Source: Candidatus Omnitrophota bacterium
GTDB lineage: Bacteria > Omnitrophota > Gorgyraeia > Gygaellales > Profunditerraquicolaceae
Reading direction: 5' to 3'
Assembly (NCBI GenBank): GCA_028715785.1
Contig: JAQURC010000003.1
Location: 155,423-190,419 of the forward strand
DNA length: 34,997 nt
Below are positions 15,101-21,507 of the stretch, one piece after another. Under the pieces are notes generated by a model. It saw nothing but the letters and a program-made list of their open reading frames with translations. It made no database searches and had not been told where the DNA came from. Every line of letters begins with the position of its first letter. The first letter of the stretch is position 1. Position numbers and translations under genes: made by a program.

Positions 15101-15320
15101 TAGTGGCCAGCTGGTTCTCTAAAGGCTCGCTTACCCTTATCTCTACATCTTCCGGGCTGGCTCCGGGATATGTTGTGATTACCGAGATTATCGGCGGCTC
15201 GATCTCAGGCATTAAATCTATGCCTAAACGGCTTAAACTATACAGCGCTACAATAATGATCCCCAAAAAAATCATCAAATTCGTAACCGGCTTTTTTACG
15301 CCAAATTCAGGTAAGCCCAT
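12192..15320 (-). CDS. Efflux RND transporter permease (AcrB/HAE family)
   Basis: 1042-residue inner-membrane proton antiporter that drives drug or solute efflux. It starts MGLPEFGVKKPVTNLMIFLG, with the first membrane helix followed by PEIEPPIISVITTYPGASPEDVE, the RND signature. Two repeats of six helices each follow a periplasmic porter domain. TM4 reads SLTIAIGMVVDNAIVVVDNVYRHL: the usual paired Asp-Asp is Asp-Asn, as in many non-enterobacterial members. FGELAIIITVTLLASLFTAATFSPMLC is the TM6 region. Substrate is not deducible. The gene starts one base after the adaptor stop. The TetR gene at the operon head suggests induction by a toxic compound. Confidence 0.93.
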   Translation of the reverse strand: MGLPEFGVKKPVTNLMIFLGIIIVALYSLSRLGIDLMPEIEPPIISVITTYPGASPEDVEIRVSEPLENQLATTPGLEKITSRSLEGASIVSLKFVWGTNLDEASNDIRDRIEQAKRFLPDIPDEMDNPFIFKFNTAMVPVLFIGITAQQSYPELFDLIDKRVGDPLRQLPGVGTVQLNGGLERQINVWVDRDKLQGYGFSILDVEDILEKENVTQPAGNIKSGFTDYLLRIPGEFVVPEEINSVILGKRNGNLIYLKDVARVEDSFKEITRIVRVNRRQGIMMMVQKQTGTNTVAVANLVKKKLEQLKPTLPHDVKIITMMDSSKDIIDSLNSLKSTVWTGGVLVILVVWFFLRQFLPSLIIALTIPFSLLVAFIYLFLSGKTINTISLSSLTIAIGMVVDNAIVVVDNVYRHLERGKRPKEAAIFGTSEMFLAIAASTLTTVVVFLPMLFITGVVGIMFGELAIIITVTLLASLFTAATFSPMLCSKWMRADNGAAKSKGKLFSKFYDLSERWFRSWEEFYAKSLAWCLGHKKIVIFGFLGAFIASLFLVKFVGNEFLPEEDSGDLRANISLPMGTRVEETDKVAAKIEDIFKQDIPEEKYMYVSSGQGSAMSLSMGRQSGSHITSAGVKLIPKTERKRSVKDIAQVVRSRIKRISGVIKTDIITGNPLSSMITGMGGKQIQVEIIGHSFEDTDVLANKIKDIMEHIPGTADVTISRDLNRPELKVEVYRQKASSLGLSMLNIADSVKTFIEGSTATRYREKGQTYDIYVRLEDKFRAEMEDVENLTIVSPFSGKQIKLGSVARVYEVSGPVEIERKNRERIVKVECNTYKRSMGKVIEDIKSRLGKVPVPSDIMISFGGEAEEQGKAFMDLTLLLLLGMSLVYMVMAAQFESLLDPFIVMFAIPFTFTGVILGFVLTGTTLSVITFLGIVMLMGIVVNNAIVLVSYINILRARGLTMLEAVTQGGRDRLRPVLMTTITTLAGLLPLALSTGEGSEIWQPLGITMIGGLSLSTLITMLFVPTLYAVFEAAIKRNGGKKNA

Positions 15321-15321
15321 G

Positions 15322-16209
15322 TTATCTCTCCTCCGCTATAACCGGTGCACCCTCATATAATCTTTGCTGGCCCATTACTGCCACCAGCTCTCCTGCCTTT
15401 AAGCCCTCCACGGCTTCATAATAGGCGCCCTGACGGATCCCCAATTTAATATTTCTCTGATGGGCAATATTGGCTTCAACAACATATACGTAAAATTCAG
15501 GCGCCCTGCCCATGATCGCTTCTTTTATAATCACCGGAACGTCTTTATGCTCCTCCAGGATCAATTGCACCTGCGCAAACATCCCGGATTTTAAACGATG
15601 GTCACTATTAGGAATAATTATCTCGATAGGAGCGGTACGCGTTTCTAAATCCAGGACCGGGCTGATCTTGGAAACTTCTCCGATAAACTTCTCGCCGGGA
15701 TACGCCTGAAGGCTTATTTGCGCCTCCTGGCCCAGGACAATCCCGGGCAAGTATTCTTCAGTAATATCTATTTTTATTTTCACCTTATCCATGTCTATTA
15801 CCAATGCTATGGGGCTTTGGGGAGTAACGCTGGTGCCCTTGTCCACATAGACCCTTCCGATAGTCCCGCTAAGCGGGCTCTCCACAGGCGCTTTTTCAAA
15901 TTTAAAACCAACTTCATCCCTGTCGATATAAGCGATAACATCGCCTTTACTCACACTGCTTCCTTCTTCCTTTATTTTCTCAATAATTTTACCATTTACC
16001 TTGGGGTAAATTATTGCCTCATCAAGCGCCTTGATATCATCCACATAATCGAGAGTTTTTCTAATTGACTGCTGCTGGACCTTAATTACCCTGACCGGGA
16101 TACTTTCCTTTTCAATGGCAGCCTTATTCTTCTCCTGGCAGCCCGTAAAAATTGACAATATAAAAAATACCGGCATAACATATAACATCGGTTTTATCAT
16201 TTTAGGCAT
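15322..16209 (-). CDS. Efflux RND periplasmic adaptor (membrane fusion lipoprotein)
   Basis: 295 residues. The N-terminus MLYVMPVFFILSIFTGC is a lipoprotein signal with lipobox Cys at about residue 24, so it is anchored in the membrane. Then RVIKVQQQSIRKTLDYVDDIKALDEAIIYPKV is the HlyD/AcrA-type beta-barrel entry. The lipoyl region GSSVSKGDVIAYIDRDEV and the partner half VESPLSGTIGRVYVDKGTSV follow, with no long helical hairpin between them. The beta-barrel and membrane-proximal regions close the protein. This short form with almost no hairpin is typical of HAE/HME adaptors in many phyla. It lies 3 bases after tolC and directly before the permease. Confidence 0.92.
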   Translation of the reverse strand: MPKMIKPMLYVMPVFFILSIFTGCQEKNKAAIEKESIPVRVIKVQQQSIRKTLDYVDDIKALDEAIIYPKVNGKIIEKIKEEGSSVSKGDVIAYIDRDEVGFKFEKAPVESPLSGTIGRVYVDKGTSVTPQSPIALVIDMDKVKIKIDITEEYLPGIVLGQEAQISLQAYPGEKFIGEVSKISPVLDLETRTAPIEIIIPNSDHRLKSGMFAQVQLILEEHKDVPVIIKEAIMGRAPEFYVYVVEANIAHQRNIKLGIRQGAYYEAVEGLKAGELVAVMGQQRLYEGAPVIAEER

Positions 16210-16212
16210 CTC

Positions 16213-17751
16213 TTACTCCTCTATTTTTATATTGTTTTTAACCAAAGTCAACCCCAGCGATTTATCTAAATTTACCAAGGCAACATTATAATCGATCAAT
16301 GCCTTAAAATAATCCAGCTCCGCCTGGGACAGCTTATCCTGATAATCAAGGATATCATGGGTAGAAACCTGTCCTGCGGCATAGCGCTCCTTTTGCGCTT
16401 CATAATTTTGCGCTTCCTTATCTTTAGAAACTCTTGCCGCCTCCACCTGGCGGTATTGGATCTTGGATAACCTCACCTTATCTCTTACGTCCAGGATAAT
16501 ATTCTGCTCTAATCTCTTAAAAGACAAAAGGGCCTGGGTTTTTTCCAGTTTTCTTTGATCATATTTTGCGCGCTCACCTGTCCCCCAAGGTAAGCTGAAT
16601 TTGACCCCTAAACCCCAATCAGGGTAGTCAGGATTAGTTTTCTCAATAGCCCCCTGATAATCCCTCCCAAGGCCGTTTAAACCTAAACTGCCGGTTAAAT
16701 CCACCGTCGGTAAAAGTGCGTTTTTGGCAACTTTTATTTTAATATCGCGGTTTTGCAGGTCAACCCTGGCAGACTGGTAATCCGGCCTGTAGACAAAAGC
16801 ATCCTGCAAACTCTTCAATAAATCCACATCTTCTTGTTTTAATTGCGGCGTATCGACCAGCTCAATCTTGGCGTTCCAGACCTCAGGGTCATCCACAAGA
16901 TTAGTGATAAGCTTTAAATCGTCCTCTGCCCTTTTAAGGGCCGCTTCCGAGGAAAGCAACGCCTTTTCTCTGACTGCGGAAGCGGCTTCTGTCTCCAGTA
17001 AATCCACGGAGCTGATCAGCCCTTTCTGATACCTGGCCTTATTTATCTCCAGTAAATCTTTGGCGCGCTGCAAAGAAAGCCTGTCTATGGAATATTTTTC
17101 AAGGTAAAATGTATAATTATAGTATGCGGTCTTGGCCTTACTGATACTATCCATAACCGTATCTTTGAAATTTTTTTCTGAAACCAGCCGGTTATTCCTG
17201 GCAATCATAATATCGGCCTTATTTACCAGGATGCCAGACCCTTTAAAAAGCGGCTGGGTTACGGTGATCTTGGGTTCGGTCGCGTAATAGGGATTATAAA
17301 GCTGATAGCTGGAATCGCTTTTATACCTTTGATTAAGAAACTCTACATTATATTCTGCGCCGGTTATTAGTTTTCCCGACACCCCCGCGTTAATATTGAC
17401 GTCCTGGGAATTAAATTTGTTCGCCCCCTGCAAGGCTGAAGCAGCAATTTCCGTATTGTCCTTGAGCGTAAAATCGGTATTAAAGGCCGGCTCAAAATCC
17501 GACTGCGCGATTTTTACATCATCCTCTTTTAATTTAGGCTCGATGCGCTTGATAAGGATTTCCGAATTACTCTTCAGGCAATAAATGATACAATCTACCA
17601 AACCGATTTTTAAAATCCTCTCCTGGACACCCGCGGCCATAAAAATGGCTTTATTCATTTCTATCTGCCTGGGGTCATTCTCAATAGCGGCAAGGCCTAG
17701 ATTGTTAAATAAGAATAGGACGGTTATAGCAATATAAACAACCCTGGTCAT
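16213..17751 (-). CDS. TolC-family outer membrane efflux protein
   Basis: 512 residues. A signal peptide ([19 protein letters not shown], about 4-22) is followed by two OEP repeats. The first has [33 protein letters not shown], the second [58 protein letters not shown] near the C-terminus is the standard end of the family. It forms the trimeric outer-membrane channel of the pump. The ATG overlaps the tetR stop by 4 bases (ATGA), so the regulator is translated together with its target genes. Confidence 0.93.
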   Translation of the reverse strand: MTRVVYIAITVLFLFNNLGLAAIENDPRQIEMNKAIFMAAGVQERILKIGLVDCIIYCLKSNSEILIKRIEPKLKEDDVKIAQSDFEPAFNTDFTLKDNTEIAASALQGANKFNSQDVNINAGVSGKLITGAEYNVEFLNQRYKSDSSYQLYNPYYATEPKITVTQPLFKGSGILVNKADIMIARNNRLVSEKNFKDTVMDSISKAKTAYYNYTFYLEKYSIDRLSLQRAKDLLEINKARYQKGLISSVDLLETEAASAVREKALLSSEAALKRAEDDLKLITNLVDDPEVWNAKIELVDTPQLKQEDVDLLKSLQDAFVYRPDYQSARVDLQNRDIKIKVAKNALLPTVDLTGSLGLNGLGRDYQGAIEKTNPDYPDWGLGVKFSLPWGTGERAKYDQRKLEKTQALLSFKRLEQNIILDVRDKVRLSKIQYRQVEAARVSKDKEAQNYEAQKERYAAGQVSTHDILDYQDKLSQAELDYFKALIDYNVALVNLDKSLGLTLVKNNIKIEE

Positions 17752-18377
17752 TTTACCGCCGCTCCGTTTAAAAACATATCCAGAATGAAGCTGGACATAG
17801 AGCTTAAATTCTTTATGCCTTTAGATCCTTCTTTGAACCAGTTAAAAACTACGGACATAAAAATAGAGATAAGGATATCCGCTATTTGCTTGGCAGAAAA
17901 ATCACTCCGGATTATTTGCTGCTCCTGAGCCGACTTAATTAACTCCACGACAAATTCCTTGTGCTGAATAACCACAGACAACTTACGCAGCTTACCTACT
18001 TTAATTTCCTGGTTTTTATTCCTCTCGGAAACAAATATACGAAAAAAATTCTGATTTCGCTCAAAAAACGACAGTGTTTCATAGATAAATATCTCGATTT
18101 TTTCTTTTGCTGTCTTTGCCTTTACTGTCTCTTCCTTTAGGATAGCCAGCAGATCCCTGTATTTATGCTCAACCAAAGAAAGATACAACGCATCCTTATC
18201 CTTAAAATACAAATAGACGGTCCCGATAGCATATTGGGCCTCTTTGGCAATATCCTGCATGGTCGCTTCATGATATCCCTTTAAGGCAAAAACATGCTCG
18301 GCTGCCCTTAAGATATCCGCCTGCCGCAGCAGCCTGTCTCTTTCTCTGCGATTTAAGGATTGGCGCGGTTTTTCCAT
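17748..18377 (-). CDS. TetR-family repressor of the RND efflux operon
   Basis: 209 residues from the ATG at 18375-18377; an in-frame ATG at 18413 would add 12 residues but falls at the predicted transcription start, so I prefer the shorter form. The TetR_N HTH is [44 protein letters not shown] (about 21-64), a textbook match. The C-terminal part (about 70-209) is the helical ligand/dimer domain, of the YcdC/AcrR type, with no recognisable ligand. It is first gene of tetR-tolC-adaptor-RND-PII-pabB and likely autoregulates. Two TAAATTCATT copies just upstream could be operator half-sites. Confidence 0.92.
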   Translation of the reverse strand: MEKPRQSLNRRERDRLLRQADILRAAEHVFALKGYHEATMQDIAKEAQYAIGTVYLYFKDKDALYLSLVEHKYRDLLAILKEETVKAKTAKEKIEIFIYETLSFFERNQNFFRIFVSERNKNQEIKVGKLRKLSVVIQHKEFVVELIKSAQEQQIIRSDFSAKQIADILISIFMSVVFNWFKEGSKGIKNLSSMSSFILDMFLNGAAVK

Positions 18378-18406
18378 AATGAATTTATCTTCAATTAATG
18401 AATTTA
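18378..18406. repeat. Paired direct repeat at the tetR start, possible operator
   Basis: AATGAATTTA occurs at 18378-18387 and 18397-18406, 19 bases apart (about two helical turns), just downstream of the predicted transcription start. TetR proteins usually bind palindromes, and TTCAT/ATGAA half-sites can be paired within this stretch, so an operator is plausible. Confidence 0.35.
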
Positions 18407-18419
18407 CGTTCATAATTAA

Positions 18420-18447
18420 AATATACAGCTTTTTTGTTATTTTACAA
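18420..18447 (-). promoter_or_regulatory. Promoter of the tetR-RND operon
   Basis: TTGTAA (18442-18447), 16 bases, TATATT (18420-18425) on the minus strand. The predicted start is near 18413. No other promoter-like pair is evident in this AT-rich gap of about 100 bases. Confidence 0.5.
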
Positions 18448-18511
18448 GGAATATTTTAAGAAATTTAAAGATAGGACTTAGGTGGGAGTTTCATAGCTGA
18501 TCCTGGTAAAG

Positions 18512-19303
18512 CTACTTCTTCGCACAGCTGCATTCATCATTCTTCTTACCGCAGCCCTGGCATACCCCTTTTACTATTTTTCTTCCGCACTTACAGGGTG
18601 AACAACCGCAGGTTTTACACATCCTGGCCTCCTTTTTTTCGTTTTCCGCCGCTTCTCTCAACGCGCTTAAAACTTCTTCTTCGGAAGTTTGTTCGAAGTT
18701 CTCGTAAAACTCTCCAATTGCCCCCAGAAACCCCGGCACTCTCAATACTATCAGCTCATCGGCATAATCAGCCAATAAATCAATGGATTCTTTGGCGCCT
18801 ACCGGAATTGCGGCGATAACTTTTTTTGCCTTTTGCCGGCCGGCAGCCAAAAGCGCGGCCTGCATTGTCGCGCCGGTTGCCACTCCATCATCGATAATAA
18901 TAACTGTTTGCCCTTCTAAAGAAACCTTGGGCTTGACCTGCCTGCACTTTTTGATCCGATTTTTGATTTCGGCTAACTGGCGTATTCTTTCCGATTCGAT
19001 ATAATTCTTATCCGCGCCTACCCGCAAAGCCAGGCCTTCATTAAGAAAAAATTTTCCGTCTTCACCAATCGAGCCGATCGCCAGCTCAGGATTACCCGGA
19101 GCCCCTATTTTGCGGGAAAGCACTATATCCAATTTGGCGGCCAACACGCGGGCGACCTCGGCGGCGACAATAATACCTCCCCGCGGGATGCCCAATACTA
19201 CGACATTTTTTCCGGAGAGGTATTTTAATTCATTGGCCAGAAGCTCTCCGGCTTCTTTGCGATCTCTAAATGATTCACCACTGTGAGAGATGATGCGTAT
19301 AAT
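18512..19303 (-). CDS. Phosphoribosyltransferase-domain protein with Cys-rich tail, probable ATT start
   Basis: PRT-fold protein. The PRPP loop is VIIIDDGVATGATMQAALLAAG, and the family's VVVLGIPRGGIIVAAEVAR and LSRKIGAPGNPELAIGSIGEDG are present. Homology reaches upstream of any ATG, GTG or TTG: the frame FRDRKEAGELLANELKYLSG is clearly coding back to about 19270. The best start is ATT at 19301-19303, 5 bases after GGGGGTGG, giving about 263 residues beginning (M)IRIISHSGESFRDR. The only in-frame start alternative, TTG at 19193-19195, would cut off the conserved N-terminus. The tail has at least nine Cys (CKTCGCSPCKC, CQGCGKKNDECSC). Substrate unknown. It directly follows the superoxide reductase gene. 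Confidence 0.82.
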   Translation of the reverse strand: MIRIISHSGESFRDRKEAGELLANELKYLSGKNVVVLGIPRGGIIVAAEVARVLAAKLDIVLSRKIGAPGNPELAIGSIGEDGKFFLNEGLALRVGADKNYIESERIRQLAEIKNRIKKCRQVKPKVSLEGQTVIIIDDGVATGATMQAALLAAGRQKAKKVIAAIPVGAKESIDLLADYADELIVLRVPGFLGAIGEFYENFEQTSEEEVLSALREAAENEKKEARMCKTCGCSPCKCGRKIVKGVCQGCGKKNDECSCAKK

Positions 19304-19330
19304 ATAGCCACCCCCATCATTTAAAGATAA

Positions 19331-19726
19331 CTACTTGACTTGTATATCTTTAGCGCCCTGCCATAATCCGTGTATATTACAGTAACTGGAGGCATAAACT
19401 GTTCCCGGCTTTTCGGTCTTGAAATTTAACACTACCTCAGGATGCGTATATACCGTGCTTGTATCCGGGCCCTTGGCAGATTCTCCATGAGCGCTAAATT
19501 CAGCTTTGGCGATCTGGTAAGGAAACTTTTCTCCTTCGGGCAAAAAATATACCGCTAGCCAGCGGATATGATGCTCCGTTTTATTCGGATGCGCAATTTC
19601 TTTGCCAACCACAACCGTAATCCTGAAGAACTCGCCCTTTTTTATGGTATCAGGCGTTTCAATTACCGGAACATGTTTCTCGGTTTTCCAGTCCGCAGTT
19701 TGCAGCAAATCCTTAAAGTCCGCCAT
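19331..19726 (-). CDS. Superoxide reductase (neelaredoxin/desulfoferrodoxin type)
   Basis: 131-residue one-iron superoxide reductase, which reduces superoxide to peroxide in anaerobes without making oxygen. Iron ligands are visible: His18 in EKHVP (with the catalytic Glu16-Lys17 pair), His46 in AHPNKT, His52 in EHHIRW, then Cys116 and His119 in SYCNIHG. It lacks the N-terminal Cys4 desulforedoxin domain, so it is the class II form. AAGGAGGG lies 5 bases before the ATG. It is a strong hint of an anaerobic or microaerophilic host. The PRT gene follows in the same frame, 27 bases after its stop. Confidence 0.93.
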   Translation of the reverse strand: MADFKDLLQTADWKTEKHVPVIETPDTIKKGEFFRITVVVGKEIAHPNKTEHHIRWLAVYFLPEGEKFPYQIAKAEFSAHGESAKGPDTSTVYTHPEVVLNFKTEKPGTVYASSYCNIHGLWQGAKDIQVK

Positions 19727-19821
19727 CTTTATCCCTCCTTTCTATCCTTAGCTTAATCTTTGCTTCTATTTATTATATTTTACCATAAATAATAAATTTT
19801 TTAGCAATTTATAAAGAACTA

Positions 19822-20781
19822 TCAGCCTAATATCTTTTGCAATAAATTAAATAAATAACCCGTAAATATGATGCCTAACGTTGTTATGCCAAAAAAGATA
19901 AAGATCAACTTTGGCTTCATTGCCCTTCTGAGCATGATTGCTTCGGGGAGGCTTAAGGCAGCTACTGCCATCATAAACGCTAAAGCAGTGCCTAAAGGGA
20001 AACCCTTTTGGAACAAAACAACCGCGATAGGGACAATGGCCGCGCAGCTGCCATACATCGGCACGCCAATAACAGTCGCTAAAGGCACGGAAAAAAACCC
20101 TGTTTTATTTACGATCGCCTGGACCGCCGACTGGGGGACATAATTGTGGATAAGCGCGCCCAGCCCCACGCCCGCAAGGACCCAGGCCCATAATTTATTT
20201 ATAACGCATACTGCCTCATTTATCCCAAACATAATCCTCTGATTTATCCCCTTGGGCTTAATTTCACAGGCATCTTCAAGATTGGCGGTAAAAATATCTT
20301 TCTCAAGGTACTTTTCCAATTTCATTTTGCCTAAAATTATCCCCGTGGCAATCCCGATGGCCATCCCGCTGATCACATACGCCAATGTAATCCTCCAACC
20401 GAAGAACCCGATCATCAACACAACCAGGTACTCATTAATAAGCGGCGAGGTGACTAAAAAAGAGAAGGTTACGCCCAGGGGGATCCCGGCGGCCAAAAAG
20501 CTTATAAACAGCGGGATTGAAGAGCAGGAGCAAAATGGCGTTATCGCGCCGAAGAAGGAAGCAAAGAAATTACCCCATCCCTTAGTCCCCGTAATCCAGG
20601 CTTTGACTTTTTGCTGCGATAAAAAGCTCCGTAAGAACCCTATCACGGAAATCATTACGAATAAAAGCAGGATTATTTTTATGGAATCATAGATAAAAAA
20701 GTTAATAGCCGCGTTTATCCCGGAATTAGCGTCCAGCTTAAAAACAGAATACATCAACCAGTCAACGATTAACTGCAGCAT
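19822..20781 (-). CDS. Permease of the DUF318/YraQ (ArsP-like) family
   Basis: 319 residues with about 8-9 membrane helices. The conserved [23 protein letters not shown] (about 78-100) with its CSCSS motif defines the family, repeated as [22 protein letters not shown] in the second half, including a Cys. Characterised relatives export organoarsenicals (ArsP) or are linked to redox/metal stress, but most are unassigned. No arsenic gene is nearby. GGAGGATAACTT precedes the ATG. The start overlaps the decayed TolC reading frame by 13 bases and lies 22 bases after the ABC-2 permease remnant stop, so it was probably the last gene of that operon. Confidence 0.87.
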   Translation of the reverse strand: MLQLIVDWLMYSVFKLDANSGINAAINFFIYDSIKIILLLFVMISVIGFLRSFLSQQKVKAWITGTKGWGNFFASFFGAITPFCSCSSIPLFISFLAAGIPLGVTFSFLVTSPLINEYLVVLMIGFFGWRITLAYVISGMAIGIATGIILGKMKLEKYLEKDIFTANLEDACEIKPKGINQRIMFGINEAVCVINKLWAWVLAGVGLGALIHNYVPQSAVQAIVNKTGFFSVPLATVIGVPMYGSCAAIVPIAVVLFQKGFPLGTALAFMMAVAALSLPEAIMLRRAMKPKLIFIFFGITTLGIIFTGYLFNLLQKILG

Positions 20782-20803
20782 AAGTTATCCTCCGTTAAGA
20801 AAA

Positions 20804-20899
20804 TCAAATAAGCTTTTTCCTGAACCTCAAGGTACTTAAAGTAATGGCGGCCAGCCCAAAGATAACTAGCGGGATAAGCTGCTCCCAGAGAATTATCAT
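20804..20899 (-). pseudogene. C-terminal remnant of an ABC-2 type transporter permease
   Basis: The frame ending at 20804 reads IILWEQLIPLVIFGLAAITLSTLRFRKKLI, the typical last membrane helix and RFRK tail of ABC-2 permeases such as YbhS/YbhR. Nothing else of the gene remains: at about 20899 the reading runs directly into the TolC N-terminal remnant in another frame. It is therefore the distal border of a deletion, not a gene with its own start. Confidence 0.7.
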
Positions 20900-21167
20900 T
20901 CTTATACCCGGTAAATATTCCGGGATCTTTCTTGGCCTGCGCCGTGGAAACAGCAACCGCTCCATTGCGCGTATAACCGGCATCAATATCCAGATGCGGC
21001 AGGAAATTACTGGTGGCTGCCAATATACCGGCTCCGGCGGCGGCGATCTCCTGCTCCTGTATCCGGATATCCTTGTTGTTTTTGTAGGCGATCTGGATTA
21101 CCCGGCTTAAGGTAAGCGGTTGATCTGCGGCGTATAAAAGCGGGACCGAGAATAAGAATATGATCAA
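20891..21167 (-). pseudogene. N-terminal remnant of a TolC-family outer membrane gene
   Basis: The frame starts MIIFLFSVPLLYAAD, a signal peptide, then QPLTLSRVIQIAYKNNKDIRIQEQEIAAAGAGILAATSNFLPHLDIDAGY, the opening helix pair of an OEP protein. It keeps about 85 residues of a usual 430-500, then loses homology at GYKNDNS near 20900 and runs to a stop at 20769 through sequence that in another frame encodes the end of an ABC-2 permease. The ATG overlaps the upstream HTH gene by 4 bases. Such TolC genes normally head tolC-hlyD-ABC operons, so the intervening genes have been lost. Confidence 0.75.
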
Positions 21168-21424
21168 AAATTTTTGACCGATTTATCGATGATGCTCTTG
21201 AGCTCATTATAGATATAATAATTTTTATTGATCCTGAAGAACCTTGCATTGGCCTTATATTCGCTTAAAAGCAGACCGTCCTTATAAAGGTTGTTCAAAG
21301 TCCTTTGGAACACCCCGGGCTTCTTCCCCAACAGCCGGCCGATCTGCTGAATATAAAACTGGCTTTCAGGGTGCTTATAAAAAAGTTTAAGCAGCTTTAT
21401 CGTATTTTTATTCAGTATTTTCAT
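21164..21424 (-). CDS. Small winged-helix transcriptional regulator
   Basis: 86 residues: NTIKLLKLFYKHPESQFYIQQIGRLLGKKPGVFQRTLNNLYKDGLLLSEYKANARFFRINKNYYIYNELKSII. This is a complete winged helix (helix 2 at about 23-31, recognition helix PGVFQRTLNNLYKDG, wing at ARFFRIN) of the ArsR/MarR-like type seen as first gene of ABC or transport operons. No metal-binding Cys pair is seen. It is transcribed from a consensus promoter that contains inverted repeats, so it probably regulates itself and the now mostly deleted tolC-ABC operon. It remains intact although its targets are damaged. Confidence 0.82.
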   Translation of the reverse strand: MKILNKNTIKLLKLFYKHPESQFYIQQIGRLLGKKPGVFQRTLNNLYKDGLLLSEYKANARFFRINKNYYIYNELKSIIDKSVKNF

Positions 21425-21460
21425 ATACTTTTTGCATACAATTATATGTAATTAGATATT

Positions 21461-21488
21461 ATTATATACAATTTGCATATATTGTCAA
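21461..21488 (-). promoter_or_regulatory. Promoter with embedded inverted repeat for the winged-helix regulator
   Basis: Perfect TTGACA (21483-21488), 16 bases, perfect TATAAT (21461-21466) on the minus strand. ACAAT and ATTGT flank the spacer (ACAAT-N8-ATTGT), and TACA-N6-TGTA follows downstream of the -10. TATGCAAA occurs twice. The layout fits an autorepressed promoter. Confidence 0.65.
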
Positions 21489-21507
21489 CAAAAAAATAAC
21501 CCGGTTC

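Noticed and set aside
19301-19333. Stop-codon readthrough making a superoxide reductase-phosphoribosyltransferase fusion
   Set aside because: The two are in the same frame across one TAG, but the superoxide reductase ends at its normal length and a ribosome-site-like sequence precedes the ATT; no readthrough signal is visible.
20804-20986. A 60-codon frame with its own ATG as an independent membrane protein
   Set aside because: Only the last ~30 residues look like protein (ABC-2 permease tail); the first half is the TolC signal region read in the wrong frame.
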